Shown: positions 47,464 to 59,430 of the stretch, piece by piece
How the letters are laid out: every line of letters starts with the position of its first letter
Numbering within the stretch: position 1 is the first letter of the stretch
Source of the DNA: Rutidosis leptorrhynchoides
Lineage: Eukaryota; Streptophyta; Magnoliopsida; Asterales; Asteraceae
DNA: 64,000 bases
Direction of reading: 5' to 3'
Assembly (NCBI RefSeq): GCF_046630445.1
Contig: NC_092334.1
Span: 109,627,001-109,691,000, forward strand
The notes under the pieces: model-generated
Database searches by the model: none
What the model saw: the letters and a program-made list of their open reading frames with translations, nothing else
What the model was told of the DNA's origin: nothing
Program-made: the position numbers and the translations under genes

Positions 47464-48800
47464 CCTTGCTTCTGACTCCAAACTCTTGCGGACAAATTTT
47501 CTTCATCATCCTTCGATATTAGAAATCCCAAGATATCATCGTATCTTTCATTATAAATATCCTCAATATTTCTGAAGATATTTTCATAATTAATCTTATC
47601 TGAAATCATTTATCCCTTTGCGCTATCAGTGATACATCATATAAGAAACTATTAGTTTCTATATTCTGTAAACTTTCGAGCTTAAAATATAAATGTTATT
47701 GAAGTAATGTTGGGAACTGATGCATGAGTTAGTATAATATAATTACACTTGATCAACGTGATTATATTACAGTAAGTCATGCTGAGTTTCTAATGGGACG
47801 TGATGATTCACAGATCACAACGTCATCATGTGCCATGTTACATAACTCTTTCATTCTGCTTAACTTCTGAACATATCAAGAAAGTATATTCTTGATAGTT
47901 CTATTCTCAGTGATTCTGGTAATTTGACAAATCAAATCGTGTGATTTCATTCTTTCTTGTTTAGAACATTAAGTTCATTCGAAATTTCACACCTATGGAT
48001 TCTGGACCATTACTTGCGGAAAAAAAACAAAAGCATGAAGCTCCGAAATAGAAAGGGGGTATAAATTGCAGCAAATAAGAGAGAGCATTAACTGCGAATG
48101 ACAATGATTATAGAAGACGGAAGCAGAGACTCCAAAAAATAAGAGAAAATATAAAGCCCAATAACAATACGGAGGTTACAAACCATGGATATTAATACGA
48201 ATAGCAATATAAAGGCACGGTATAATTAAGAATAGTATTACCCCAAGGTAATAGTAGAAGTAAACAGATTTTTCTGGTGGAAGATGGAAAAGAATGATGA
48301 CAGAAATGATAGTTAGGAAAATATCAAGGATTAGAATTGGATTAAGCATTTCCACAATCTTTTGGAGGTATGAACTAAGAAAGAGAGTATAGGAATGGTG
48401 AGAATAATGGAACGGAAGAGCTTAATTTATAATAGAAATATCAGATAGTGAAATCGAGGCAGACCACCGTATTTAATTATAGAGATCTTAATTTCCTTAT
48501 TCGCCGAAGAATCAAATCTTTTAGATTTCGAAGATTTTCTTTAAATCCCTTGAATTCCGGAATTCAATCGAGACAACGTCAGAAGTTAAGACGAACCTTA
48601 TTTTCTGAATTCAATCATGACTAGTCAAAAGTTATGATGAAACTTGTCTTTCTCATTTCACTCTTTTGTGATGGCTTCACTCGTACTCTTCACATAAACG
48701 GATTGTTTCATCCATATTACCAACTGATGAGAAAAACTTCGATTTCTAGCTCGTATTCGTCATAAAAACATACTTATTATCAGCCATGACCATCTCTATC
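47464..48800 (+). other. Element A internal region, 3' non-coding part
   Basis: No integrase, RNase H or chromodomain motif can be read in any frame. Purine-rich from about 48030 to 48480. The region looks like the long untranslated part of a non-autonomous element. Confidence 0.5.
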
Positions 48801-48836
48801 AAATTTCGGGACGAAATTTCTTTAACGGGTAGGTAC
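48801..48836 (+). other. Element A hairpin and polypurine tract
   Basis: AAATTTCG-GGA-CGAAATTT (48801-48819) followed by TTAACGGGTAGGTAC (48822-48836), ending at the 3' LTR. Identical in the core to element B, though A has lost all coding capacity; conservation of cis elements fits mobilisation in trans. Confidence 0.75.
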
Positions 48837-51080
48837 TGTGACGACCCGAGAATTTCTGACCAAATTTAAACTTAATCTTTATATAGTTTTGACACGATAA
48901 ACAAAGTCTATTAAACCGAGTCTCAAAATTTTTGAACTGTTTCATGAAATCATTTGACATTCGACCAGTTCCGACGATTCACGAACAACTAATTGTAACT
49001 TGATATGTGTATAGATATATATATAAATAATAATTAGAAATATAATTTTAAATATTGTATGTTGTTGTTACCAAAATTCATCTATGTAAAATAAAACAAA
49101 ATATAATTATTATTATTATTTAAAACATATCTATATATATAAATAAAAGTATATTAAAAAATAAATATTTAATGACTGTATTACTCGTTGGACGTTTTGA
49201 TTATTATTTAGAGAAGTGTAATTCGAACTTATATTATTTTAAAATAAAAAGGTGATCCGAAAATGAGTTCTATAAATTTTAGGCTTATTAAAAAAATGTA
49301 TTTAGGAACTATTTGTTAAGTTTGAACACTTTTTATATTTTACCCAAATATGAGAGGGGCACTTGATGTAATTTTTGTTTAACAAATTAAGAATTGAATT
49401 TTATACCATAACGACCAAAATAAATAAATATATTTAATCTCAAAATTTGGGATTTTTCTGAAAACTTTTATCCACCACTAATTTCAAATAGTACACGACA
49501 CACGGTCCGTGGAAACAGTCGGTAGGATATATCCAAAAGAGGTTCACGAGAAAGTAAACTGATTACTTTATCTTTTTGTTTGTTCATCTACTACATAACC
49601 CCCCATCCATAATTGATGGATAACATTATGTTATTAAAATAATAATCATACAGTCCACATGAAATTCATAAAACGACATAATGTTAGGAAATAATACAGG
49701 AAGATTATCACACATATGTTATTACTATTTAAACAGTTGTATACTCTATATACATACATGAAGATAATCACACTCACTCACCACCTTAGCTTCAACCACC
49801 GCCACCATCCTCCAACCATCACCGTGAGACCATCGCCACCTTATCACCACGAGCTTCCACCGGCACCACCATAATATCACCGTCACCCTTTCTCTCTCTC
49901 TACATCACTATATCTCTTTATTTATCAATTCCAATCTTGCTTGAACCCGAAATGAATCAAACACCAACACCAACCATGGTGCTCCTATGTGTCCTGTTTA
50001 AGTTACGGCAAACACCACCACCACCAGACTATCACTGGCGACCACCTAGAACCGCCACAAACCACCACCGTAACTCCAATTTTATTTCTCTCTCATTCTC
50101 TCTCTCGTTAATATTTTGTGTTTCTACAGCTAATTCTCAATTTGGCTTGAACTGGTACAGCTATTATGCGTGACTGATGCTATTTCACTTGTCCATTTAT
50201 GCTAAACTGAAACCTTATCTATTGTTGTTGCAACCCCTCTTTGTTTGTTACTACGGTAAACCTAGAATTTTGATCACCATTCACTCATTTTCCTCGAAGA
50301 ATAAATTACAAACAATTTGAAATTGATATCACTGTTCGACTGCTGCTGTATCTGTTTTCTTTCGGTTGAGCAGTCACGAAGACGTTGATCGAAGAAGATA
50401 ATGATAATTAGATGGTGATGTTTATCGATGAAGTTATAATAATGTTATATTGATGGTGATCGTGATACCTTAGGTGATGATGTAGACGATTAGCGAATAA
50501 ATGGTTAATGGTGACGTTATAGCGAGAAAGATAAAGCGGTGACCATAGTGACAGTTTAATGATGATGAAAATAAGCAAGTTGCATCTATCGTGTTCTTAT
50601 TACTGAATTACATCGATGAGGTGGGCCGTTTTGTGATTTGATTCTATTTAAAGTTCGATAAAAAAAACCCTACAAACCAACATAAACCACTGTGACTATT
50701 TTTTTCCCGTTCTTCTTTTCTTGCGTTTGTTCCACCGTACCACCAACCCAACAATTTATGTGTTGGACTTAATTCAAATTTGGCCAATCTGTTTGTATCG
50801 GGCTTCTAATGGGCTCTTGAAACAACTTGGGCCACGAGTTACAAACTTATCAATTTTTGTTTCTTATTTCGACGACAACACACACATACAATATCTAAGT
50901 AACGATGACGATTAGGATAATGACATGATGACCATCGAGATGATGATATATGATTATGGTATGTGATATATGATATTTGTCAATGAGGAAGATAAGTGGG
51001 TTTTGTTTCAAGAAGATAAATGAAAACAGAAATATTCGAGTTAACCTTTTTAGTATACGAATTATTTCAGAAATTAAGAA

Positions 51081-51298
51081 ATGGAGCAATGGTTCAGTGT
51101 GTTAGGGTTAAGCAACATGTCGTAGGTTCGAGCTCGGGTTGTTGCATTTTTTTTAAAAAAAAAGAGAAAGGGGAATCAGAATTATTTAGGGTTAAATAAA
51201 ATTTATGTGCGATTTATGCAAGGAAAATGAGTTAGCTCAGATGGTTGAGGAGGTTTGCATGGAACGAGAGGTCTCGGGTTCGAACCCGGGCATAAGCA
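51081..51298 (+). repeat. tRNA-like modules 1 and 2 in element A 3' LTR
   Basis: Module 1 (51081-51146) has a damaged box B (GGTTCGAGCTC). Module 2 (51213-51298) has an intact TTAGCTCAGATGGTTGAG box A and GGTTCGAACCC box B; at its D-loop it has GGTT where the 5' LTR copy has TGTT, so this copy is nearer to a real tRNA. Confidence 0.5.
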
Positions 51299-51334
51299 TT
51301 TATTTTGGAACTTTTTCTTCTTGAGAGGTAGTTA

Positions 51335-51605
51335 TTATTACTATAATTATTATTACTACTATTATTATTGCTATTATTATTATAATGATGTTTACCTATA
51401 TCATGATTTTTATTACCATTAATACTATTATTATTATTATCATCTTTTATTACTGTTATTATTTTTTTTTTATTATTATCAGTATTAGAAAAATTATCAT
51501 TTTTATCAAGATTATTATTATTATTATTATTTTGACATTAATGTTATTATTTTTATATTATCAATATTATTATCATAATAACTATTATTATTATTATTGT
51601 AAAAA
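51335..51605. repeat. ATT/TTA-rich microsatellite in element A 3' LTR
   Basis: Impure trinucleotide tract corresponding to 43265-43560, with several repeat-number differences. Confidence 0.65.
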
Positions 51606-52731
51606 TAAAACAAGTTTTATTTATTATTATCAATAATATTTTATCAAATAACTATTAGTTATATAAAATCATATCTATTACATATAACATAACTATATTA
51701 ATACTTTTATAATAAATATTAATAAATATAATTAATTAGGTTATTAGTGAAACACCTAATTAAAATAAAAATTAAATCACTAATAATATATAAATTTGTT
51801 CGACTACCATTATATGTGTTAATATATATATAAATGATATATGTCCGTGAATCTGAGGCCAACCCTGCATTGTTCAATATAGTCATATGTATTTTTACTA
51901 CAAAATACATTAGGTGAGTTTCATTACTCCCTTTTTAAATGCTTTTGCAATATATATTTTTGGAACTGAGAATACATGCGCTTTTATAAATGTTTTACGA
52001 AATAGACACAAGTAATCAAAACTACATTATATGGTTGAATGATCGAAGCCGAATATGCCCCTTTTTACTTGGTAACCTAAGAATTAGTAAACCAGTCTAC
52101 TAATTGACGCGAATCCTAAAGATATATCTATTGGGCCTAACGAACCCCATCCGTTGGAGCGGATGCTTTAGTACTTCGATGTTGTTTTATCATGTCCGAT
52201 GGATGTCCCGGAATGATAGGGGATATTCTTATATGCATCTTGTTAATGTCGGTTACCAGGTGTTCAATCCATATGAATGATTATTTTTGTCTCTATGCAT
52301 GGGACGTATATTTATGAGAACTGGAAATGAAATTCTTGTAGTCTATTAAAATGATGAAAATGATCGATTATGATAAACTAATGAACTCACCAACCTTTTG
52401 GTTGACACTTTAAAGCATGTTTATTCTCAGGTACGAAAGAAATCTTCCGCTGTGCATTTGCTCATTTTAGAGATATTACTTGGAGTCATTCATGACATAT
52501 TTCAAAAGACGTTGCATTCGAGTCGTCGAGTTCATCAAGATTATTACTAAGTCAATTATAGTTGGATATAGTATGAAATGGTATGCATGCCGTCGACATT
52601 CGATGTAAATGAAAGGTTGTTTTTTAAAAACGAATGCAATGTTTGTAAAACGTATCATATAGAGGTCAAGTACCTTGCGATCTAACCAACTATTGTGAAT
52701 CGTTTATATTGTATATGAACGGGGCATTTCA

Positions 52732-53147
52732 TTGTAGATGTATAATCCTTTTGATCAATAATAAACTCTACATAATTTAATACGCCTTAAGGATTCATAT
52801 TGTGAATTAAACCATAGTCCATGGTTGACTTTTACAAGTATTAAAATACTTAAGTCCCATCACAATACCACTAGATAATGTTTAATCTTTCTACAACCAT
52901 GCTAAATAAGTCACTTGATGTAGTCACATACACCATACCACCAATTTCCATAGCATACTGGTATTTAGAAACAATTAAACAACATCGCATCCTTGTTCCA
53001 TATCAAATATATATGTTTTACTAACTTGTATCATTTGATAAATCATCAAATGATTAAAGGACATACTTCACCAATGAATAAATACTTCATGAACATTCAT
53101 TTGGTAACAGAAACAGTCACTTTACAATTGTTATCAATCAAGCCATT
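52732..53147 (-). other. Element D internal region, middle part
   Basis: Sequence between the end of element A and the solo LTR. AT-rich and without ORFs of interest. Ends with CCATT (53143-53147), the target duplication of the solo LTR. Confidence 0.5.
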
Positions 53148-56100
53148 TGAAATGTCCCGTTCTTATTGATTAAAAACGTTCCATATTAATTGATTTCGTT
53201 GCAAGGTTTTGACCTCTATATGAGACGTTTTTCAAAGACTGCATTCATTTTAAAACAAACCATAACCTTTATTTCATAAATAAAGGTTTAAAAAGCTTTA
53301 CGTAGATTATCAAATAATGATAATCTAAAATATCCTGTTTACACACGACCATTACATAATGGTTTACAATACAAATATGTTACATCGAAATCAGTTTCTT
53401 GAATGCAGTTTTTACACAATATCATACAAACATGAACTCCAAATCTTGTCCTTATTTTAGTATGCAACAGCGGAAGCTCTTAGTATTCACCTGAGAATAA
53501 ACATGCTTTAAACGTCAACAAAAATGTTGGTGAGTTATAGGTTTAACCTATATATATCAATCGTAACAATAGACCACAAGATTTCATATTTCAATACACA
53601 TCCCATACATAGAGATAAAAATCATTCATATGGTGAACACCTGGTAACCGACATTAACAAGATGCATATTTAAGAATATCCCCATCGTTCCGGGACACCC
53701 TTCGGATATGATATAAATTTCGAAGTACTAAAGCATCCGGTACTTTGGATGGGGTTTGTTAGGCCCAATAGATCTATCTTTAGGATTCGCGTCAATTAGG
53801 GTGTCTGTTCCCTAATTCTTAGATTACCAGACTTAATAAAAAGGGTCATATTCGATTTCGATAATTCAACCATAGAATGTAGTTTCACGTACTTGTGTCT
53901 ATTTTGTAAATCATTTATAAAACCTGCATGTATTCTCATCCCAAAAATATTAGATTTTAAAAGTGGGACTATAACTCACTTTCACAGATTTTTACTTCGT
54001 CGGGAAGTAAGACTTGGCCACTGGTTGATTCACGAACCTATAACAATATATACATATATATCAAAGTATGTTCAAAATATATTTACAATACTTTTAATAC
54101 ATTTTGATGTTTTAAGTTTATTAAGTCAGCTGTCCTCGTTAGTAACCTACAACTAGTTGTCCACAGTTAGATGTACAGAAATAAATCGATAAATATTATC
54201 TTGAATCAATCCACGACCCAGTGTATACGTATCTCAGTATTGATCACAACTCAAACTATATATATTTTGGAATCAACCTCAACCCTGTATAGCTAACTCC
54301 AGCATTCACATATAGAGTGTCTATGGTTGTTCCGAAATATATATAGATGTGTCGACATGATAGGTCGAAACATTGTATACGTGTCTATGGTATCTCAATA
54401 TTATATAATATACAATACAAGTTGATTAAGTTATGGTTGAAATAGATTTGTTACCAATTTTCACGTAGCTAAAATGAGAAAAATTATCCAATCTTGTTTT
54501 ACCCATAACTTCTTCATTTTAAATCCGTTTTGAGTGAATCAAATTGCTATGGTTTCATATTGAACTCTATTTTATGAATCTAAATAGAAAAAGTATAGGT
54601 TTATAGTCGAAAAAATAAGTTACAAGTCATTTTTGTAAAGGTAGTCATTTCAGTCGAAAGAACGACGTCTAGATGACCATTTTAGAAAACATACTTCCAC
54701 TTTGAGTTTAACCATAATTTTTGGATATAGTTTCATGTTCATAATAAAAATCATTTTCTCAGAATAACAACTTTTAAATCAAAGTTTATCATAGTTTTTA
54801 ATTAACTAACCCAAAACAGCCCGCGGTGTTACTACGACGGCGTAAATCCAGTTTTACGGTGTTTTTCGTGTTTCCAGGTTTTAAATCATTAAGTTAGCAT
54901 ATCATATAGATATAGAACATGTTTTTAGTTGATTTTAAAAGTCAAGTTAGAAGGATTAACTTTTATTTGCGAACAAGTTTAGAATTAACTAAACTATGTT
55001 CTAGTGATTACAAGTTTAAACCTTCGAATAAGATAGCTTTATATGTATGAATCGAATGATGTTATGAACATCATTACTACCTCAAGTTCCTTGGATAAAC
55101 CTACTGGAAATGATAAAAATAGATCTAGCTTCAAAGGATCCTTGGATGGCTTGAAAGTTTTTGAAGCAGAATCATGACACGAAAACAATTTCAAGTAAGA
55201 TTTCCACTCGAAATAAGATTGTTATAGTTATAGAAATTGAATTAAAGTTTGAATATGATTATTACCTTGTATTAGAAAGATAACCTACTGTAAGTAACAA
55301 AGGTTTCTTGATCTTGGATGATTACTTGGAATGGATTTAGAAAACTTGGAAGTAAACTTGCAATCTTGGAAGTATTCTTGATTTTATGAAACTAGAACTT
55401 TTGGAATTTATGAAGAACACTTAGAACTTGAAGATAGAACTTGAGAGAGATCAATTAGATGAAGAAAATTGAAGAATGAAAGTGTTTGTAGGTGTTTTTG
55501 GTCGTTGGTGTATGGATTAGATATAAAGGATATGTAATTTTGTTTTCATGTAAATAAGTCATGAATGATTACTCATATTTTTGTAATTTTATGAGATATT
55601 TCATGCTAGTTGCCAAATGATGGTTTCCACATGTGTTAGGTGACTCACATGGGCTGCTAAGAGCTGATCATTGGAGTGTATATACCAATAGTACATACAT
55701 CTAAAAGCTGTGTATTGTACGAGTACGAATACAGGTGCATACGAGTAGAATTGTTGATGAAACTGAACGAGGATGTAATTGTAAACATTTTTGTTAAGTA
55801 GAAGTATTTTGATAAGTGTCTTGAAGTCTTTCAAAAGTGTATGAATACATATTAAAACACTACATGTATATACATTTTAACTGAGTCGTTAAGTCATCGT
55901 TAGTCGTTACATGTAAGTGTTGTTTTGAAACCTTTAGGTTAACGATCTTGTTAAGTGTTGTTAACCCAATGTTTATAATATCAAATGAGATTTTAAATTA
56001 TTATATTATCATGATATTATGATGTATAAATATCTCTTAATATGATATATATACATTAAATGTCGTTACAACGATAATCGTTACATATATGTCTCGTTTC

Positions 56101-56410
56101 AAAATCATTAAGTTAGTAGTCTTGTTTTTACATATGTAGTTCATTGTTAATATACTTAATGATATGTTTACTTATCATAATATCATGTTAACTATATATA
56201 TATCCTTATATATGTCATCATATAGTTTTTACAAGTTTTAACGTTCGTGAATCACCGGTCAACTTGGGTGGTCAATTGTCTATATGAAACCTATTTCAAT
56301 TAATCAAGTCTTAACAAGTTTGATTGCTTAACATGTTGGAAACACTTAATCATGTAAATAACAATTTCATTTAATATATATATAAACATGGAAAAGTTCG
56401 GGTCACTACA
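53148..56410 (-). mobile_element. Solo LTR of the element B family, inserted in D
   Basis: 3263 bp, TGAAATGTCCCG to GGGTCACTACA on the plus strand, with TSD CCATT at 53143-53147 and 56411-56415. It aligns along its whole length with the B LTRs, with many substitutions and indels; the region 55080-55800 is most diverged. No internal sequence, primer site or second LTR is attached, so this is what remains after recombination between two LTRs of an older B-type copy. Confidence 0.9.
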
Positions 56411-57625
56411 CCATTGTCATACCAACAATCATAATATCAACAATCATAGGGGGTTTCCATGTCAATGTCCAAAGAATATATAAACAATTTCTTTTATTGA
56501 CATCACATACATGTATAATATTATCCAATCAATTCTTTTCGAAAAATAGATTATGCATGATTCCACTAACTATTAATCATACATGGAAAATAAATTACTC
56601 TGTATTATGGGTTGTTTATATTATGATAATTATCAACCGGCACTTACATGAAAGTCAATGTTACCTATACGTTTAAATTAACCCATACAACTTATGTAGT
56701 TACACACAGTCGCATGTACAGACGTATATAAGCGTTTCCAATCGTTGTGACTTTAAACTAATAACCACCCATTTTGTCACTAACCGTTTGACTTTTCATT
56801 GTAACAAACTCAATTGAATATTTCCCATCAATTAGCATATGTCTCAATTTAATCCCAACATATTTATAATGATCGGACTACTTCAAGAGGATCAAAACTT
56901 TTGGCAAATTAAAACTATGTAATCATTTGACCTCTAAACCAACCATTATAACCATGCATCTGTTACTATTCATTAATTGGTGATAGTGTGTAATTAATTT
57001 ATTCATATATTTTACTTGTAATTTATCCATGAATCAGTAAGTATTCATTAAATTACATCCACATGAATTAATCCATCCACTTCTATTATCTCTACACGTT
57101 GTACCACGTGTATTTAATTTGCAGTGATAGACTAATATACATGCCATAATCACAATCATGATTATAATTATTAATTCGTAGATTATGTCAAACGGCCTCG
57201 CACATACATACATTTATACATGTATGTATTTTATAGTTGTTTCATAATCATGATCATTATCAGTAAAATATATGAATCCGTTTTATGATCATCCAATTAT
57301 ATATTTATATAATTCAAAATATCATAACATTTATGTGATCATGAAACAGTAATTTATACTTACTACTATCATGCATCATCAAAGAAATGAATAGAAAATG
57401 TGTACTTGTCATGAAGATAGAACCAAAGTGTAGAGAATCACCGGAATCTTCGGTCCATCAATTTGATGATCATATCCCTTATGCACATCCAAATTTGAAT
57501 CCCATAAGACCATAAAAATTCTGCCATGAACACAAATTCATTCCTTCAAACTTTACACCAATTTGAAAGTCTTTTCCTTCACCAATTCACCCCGGTCTTG
57601 ATTCCTAAAAAATACTCTATTAAAT
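56411..57625 (-). other. Element D internal region, 5' part
   Basis: Lies next to the D 5' LTR. Reading into the element on the minus strand gives ATTTAATAGAGTATTTTTTA; this is not complementary to the initiator-Met tRNA. No gag-like ORF. AT-rich with scattered ATG/TGAT motifs; nothing else recognised. Confidence 0.45.
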
Positions 57626-58499
57626 TGTTGGGAAAATATTGGATTAGTGGGTAAAGAATCAACAACCGGATTGATACTAGAATCGCGTGAACACTTTCTT
57701 AATAGAGTATTTCGACCCACTTGGCCACGGGTTACACGAAATCACTATTAGGATAAGACTAGTATGAACAATCGTCTTGACCAAAAGATAATTGTTCTTA
57801 GCAATTCTAGAAAGTATAATCTGTAAGTTTTGTGTTGAAAGTGTGTTAGACATGTTCAAAATCTGGAACATTGTGTCAAAATGTCTAACCATTCATATGG
57901 AAATGAATCCATATATTTATAATGGGTCAAAAGGTGTCTTTGAAGAGTCACATCTTTTCATATGAACCCACATAATGCTTGAAATGTCACACCCATGTAT
58001 TTGTGCTTAAACAATTCTAAATACATGAAAAAACCGTTCATAAATGTCCTGGAACAACCCCATAACGTTTGAGGTTCAAATGTGCCATTTGGGTTGAAAA
58101 AACACATTTTCAGCGAGTTCAGTGTTAAGCCGCGCCGCGGGTCCAGGAGGTGCGCCGCGGGCTAACACTTCCAAAAATGCCAAAACTCTCGAACTCAAAA
58201 TCACCCTTTAAGCCGCGCCGCGGCTTAAAGCTACTGCACACCAAAATCAAGTTTAAGCTTATTTTCAAGTGTGTTTAGCCTTTCAAGTCGCGTTTTGCAT
58301 TCTTTCAAGTTGCGTTTCGCATTCATTAAGTTCCAAATATTATTTCCAAGCTCACTAACATATCCTCAAACCATTTTACACTTTACGAACGTGTACTCCA
58401 CACTCCCCAAATTCGTGTAGCGTTTCAATGGTTCGAGCACTTTCAACTTAGTAATCCAACCAACTAAAGTAACGTTGGATCATGCTAAAATCACCAACA
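57626..58499 (-). repeat. Element D 5' LTR
   Basis: 874 bp, TGTTGG...CCAACA. Compared with the other LTR it lacks about 20 bp within the GC-rich boxes, which turns 58206-58230 into a nearly perfect 25-base palindrome with 12-base arms starting CTTTAAGCCGCG. Confidence 0.82.
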
Positions 58500-58648
58500 G
58501 AATATACTCCGTATGTCATTAATTAGGAATAAGAACTGACGTGAGACGTTAAACTCTTAACCGTTGAGTAGTTTAGTCTCTTTCTCACATCAGCTTACTA
58601 AGCCCAAATTGTATATGTCAAATAAAAGTCAAATATACATTAAAGAAA
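58500..58648. other. Flank between element D and the Mutator-like element
   Basis: Short stretch of host DNA starting with GAATA (probable D target duplication) and ending with TTAAAGAAA (58640-58648), the left duplication of the next element. Confidence 0.5.
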
Positions 58649-59421
58649 AGAAAATTCGTCAAAATCCCCTCATTCCCTAAAGCGTTTTACAATATGTCCT
58701 TAAAAATTATAATTACAAAAATGCCACTTATCAACACACCACGCATAGTGTGTGCAAGTCCGTGTGTGATGCATGTATCCAAGAAAATCACAGAGACATC
58801 ATATTTTCATCTCAACACGCACTAAATATGCGCGCAGTACGTGGTGTGAGTTGCATCCCAACTTTGAGTGTTGGTATTTTCTGACTCGTAGCATCGATTT
58901 AGGCCCATTTTTTTAATCGTGTATTTTTTTCGAGATCTATCCGTTGACATACAGCCGTAGGCGGTTTGTTTCAAAACATTTTTGAAATTCGGCCTCGAAA
59001 ATCTTCAATTTTTTCGTTGATTTGACCTTTAAACATACTTTGACCCCTGATATCTTGTCGTTTCGTGTACTGTTAGTGTACATTGGTGATGAATTTATCG
59101 AATCACAAATTAGAATGTTTTATAGCAAGTTATCAGTCGTCAAAGATGGTTCCTAAATACACGATTTCATAAAAAAATGGTGCCTAAATAGGAGTTATGA
59201 GTCAAGATACGAACATTCAAAAGTTTAGTTATGGTGCACCCACCCACCACGCATCAAGTGCATGGTGCTGACAGATTATCTCGGCAACGCGCATCACGTA
59301 CGAACATGCACGCATCATGCGTGGTCCGTGATGGGTGGACATGAAGCATTTTTGCAATTACAATTTTTCGAAACCATATTTTTAAAGATTTTCCGAAATG
59401 AGGCAATTTGTGCAATTTTCC
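58649..59421. mobile_element. Non-autonomous Mutator-like element (MULE) with long terminal inverted repeats
   Basis: The left end GAAAATTCGTCAAAATCCCC (58650 onward) and the reverse complement of the right end (GGAAAATTGCACAAATTGCC, from 59421) align for about 80 bases. The alignment includes CCTCATT and AATTGTAATTGCAAAAATGC-type segments, roughly three quarters identical by eye. Flanks TTAAAGAAA (58640-58648) and TTGAAGAAA (59422-59430) match at eight of nine bases; nine-base duplications and long TIRs are typical of the Mutator superfamily. The 773-bp interior has repeated CACGCAT/GCATG motifs and no transposase. Short ORFs inside (for example 59262-59450) are not credible. Confidence 0.62.
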
Positions 59422-59430
59422 TTGAAGAAA

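Larger units (their letters stand above)
16654..52731 (+). mobile_element. Element A: large-LTR gypsy-type element without pol, inserted in D
   Basis: LTRs start TGTGACGACCCG and end ATTTCA. A perfect 5-bp TSD TTGTA lies at 16649-16653 and 52732-52736. The left LTR is split by element B (16654-18284 and 42398-44674, 3908 bp together); the right LTR is 48837-52731 (3895 bp). The internal region is 4162 bp with an initiator-Met primer site (44677-44688) and a polypurine tract (to 48836). No gag, protease, reverse transcriptase or integrase can be found, so it would depend on relatives such as B or C. Terminal motifs, primer site and shared LTR blocks place it with the chromoviruses B and C. It also holds an ORF0 remnant, a poly(A)-binding-protein fragment and tRNA-like modules in its LTRs. 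Confidence 0.85.
48837..52731 (+). repeat. Element A 3' LTR
   Basis: 3895 bp, uninterrupted, TGTGACGACCCG to CATTTCA, followed by TTGTA (52732-52736). Differs from the 5' LTR by many single-base changes and microsatellite length, so this insertion is older than B and C. Comparing it with 16654-18284 plus 42398-44674 shows exactly where B inserted (ATCGT at 50457-50461 is present once). Confidence 0.88.
14597..58499 (-). mobile_element. Element D: non-autonomous LTR retrotransposon, outermost of the nest
   Basis: Two direct repeats (14597-15486 and 57626-58499) begin TGTTGG; the right copy ends CCAACA, an inverted repeat of that start, and the left copy ends in the mutated form CCAAAA. Flanks GCATA (14592-14596) and GAATA (58500-58504) agree at four of five bases. 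A 15-base C-run directly inside the left LTR reads as a G-rich polypurine tract on the minus strand, so the element runs minus with its 5' LTR on the right. Without the nested insertions it is about 4,550 bp, with roughly 2.8 kb of internal sequence. No gag or pol is visible, and no initiator-tRNA primer site follows the 5' LTR. It is best called a LARD-like non-autonomous element. Superfamily is uncertain; the short LTRs look copia-like to me. Confidence 0.65.
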
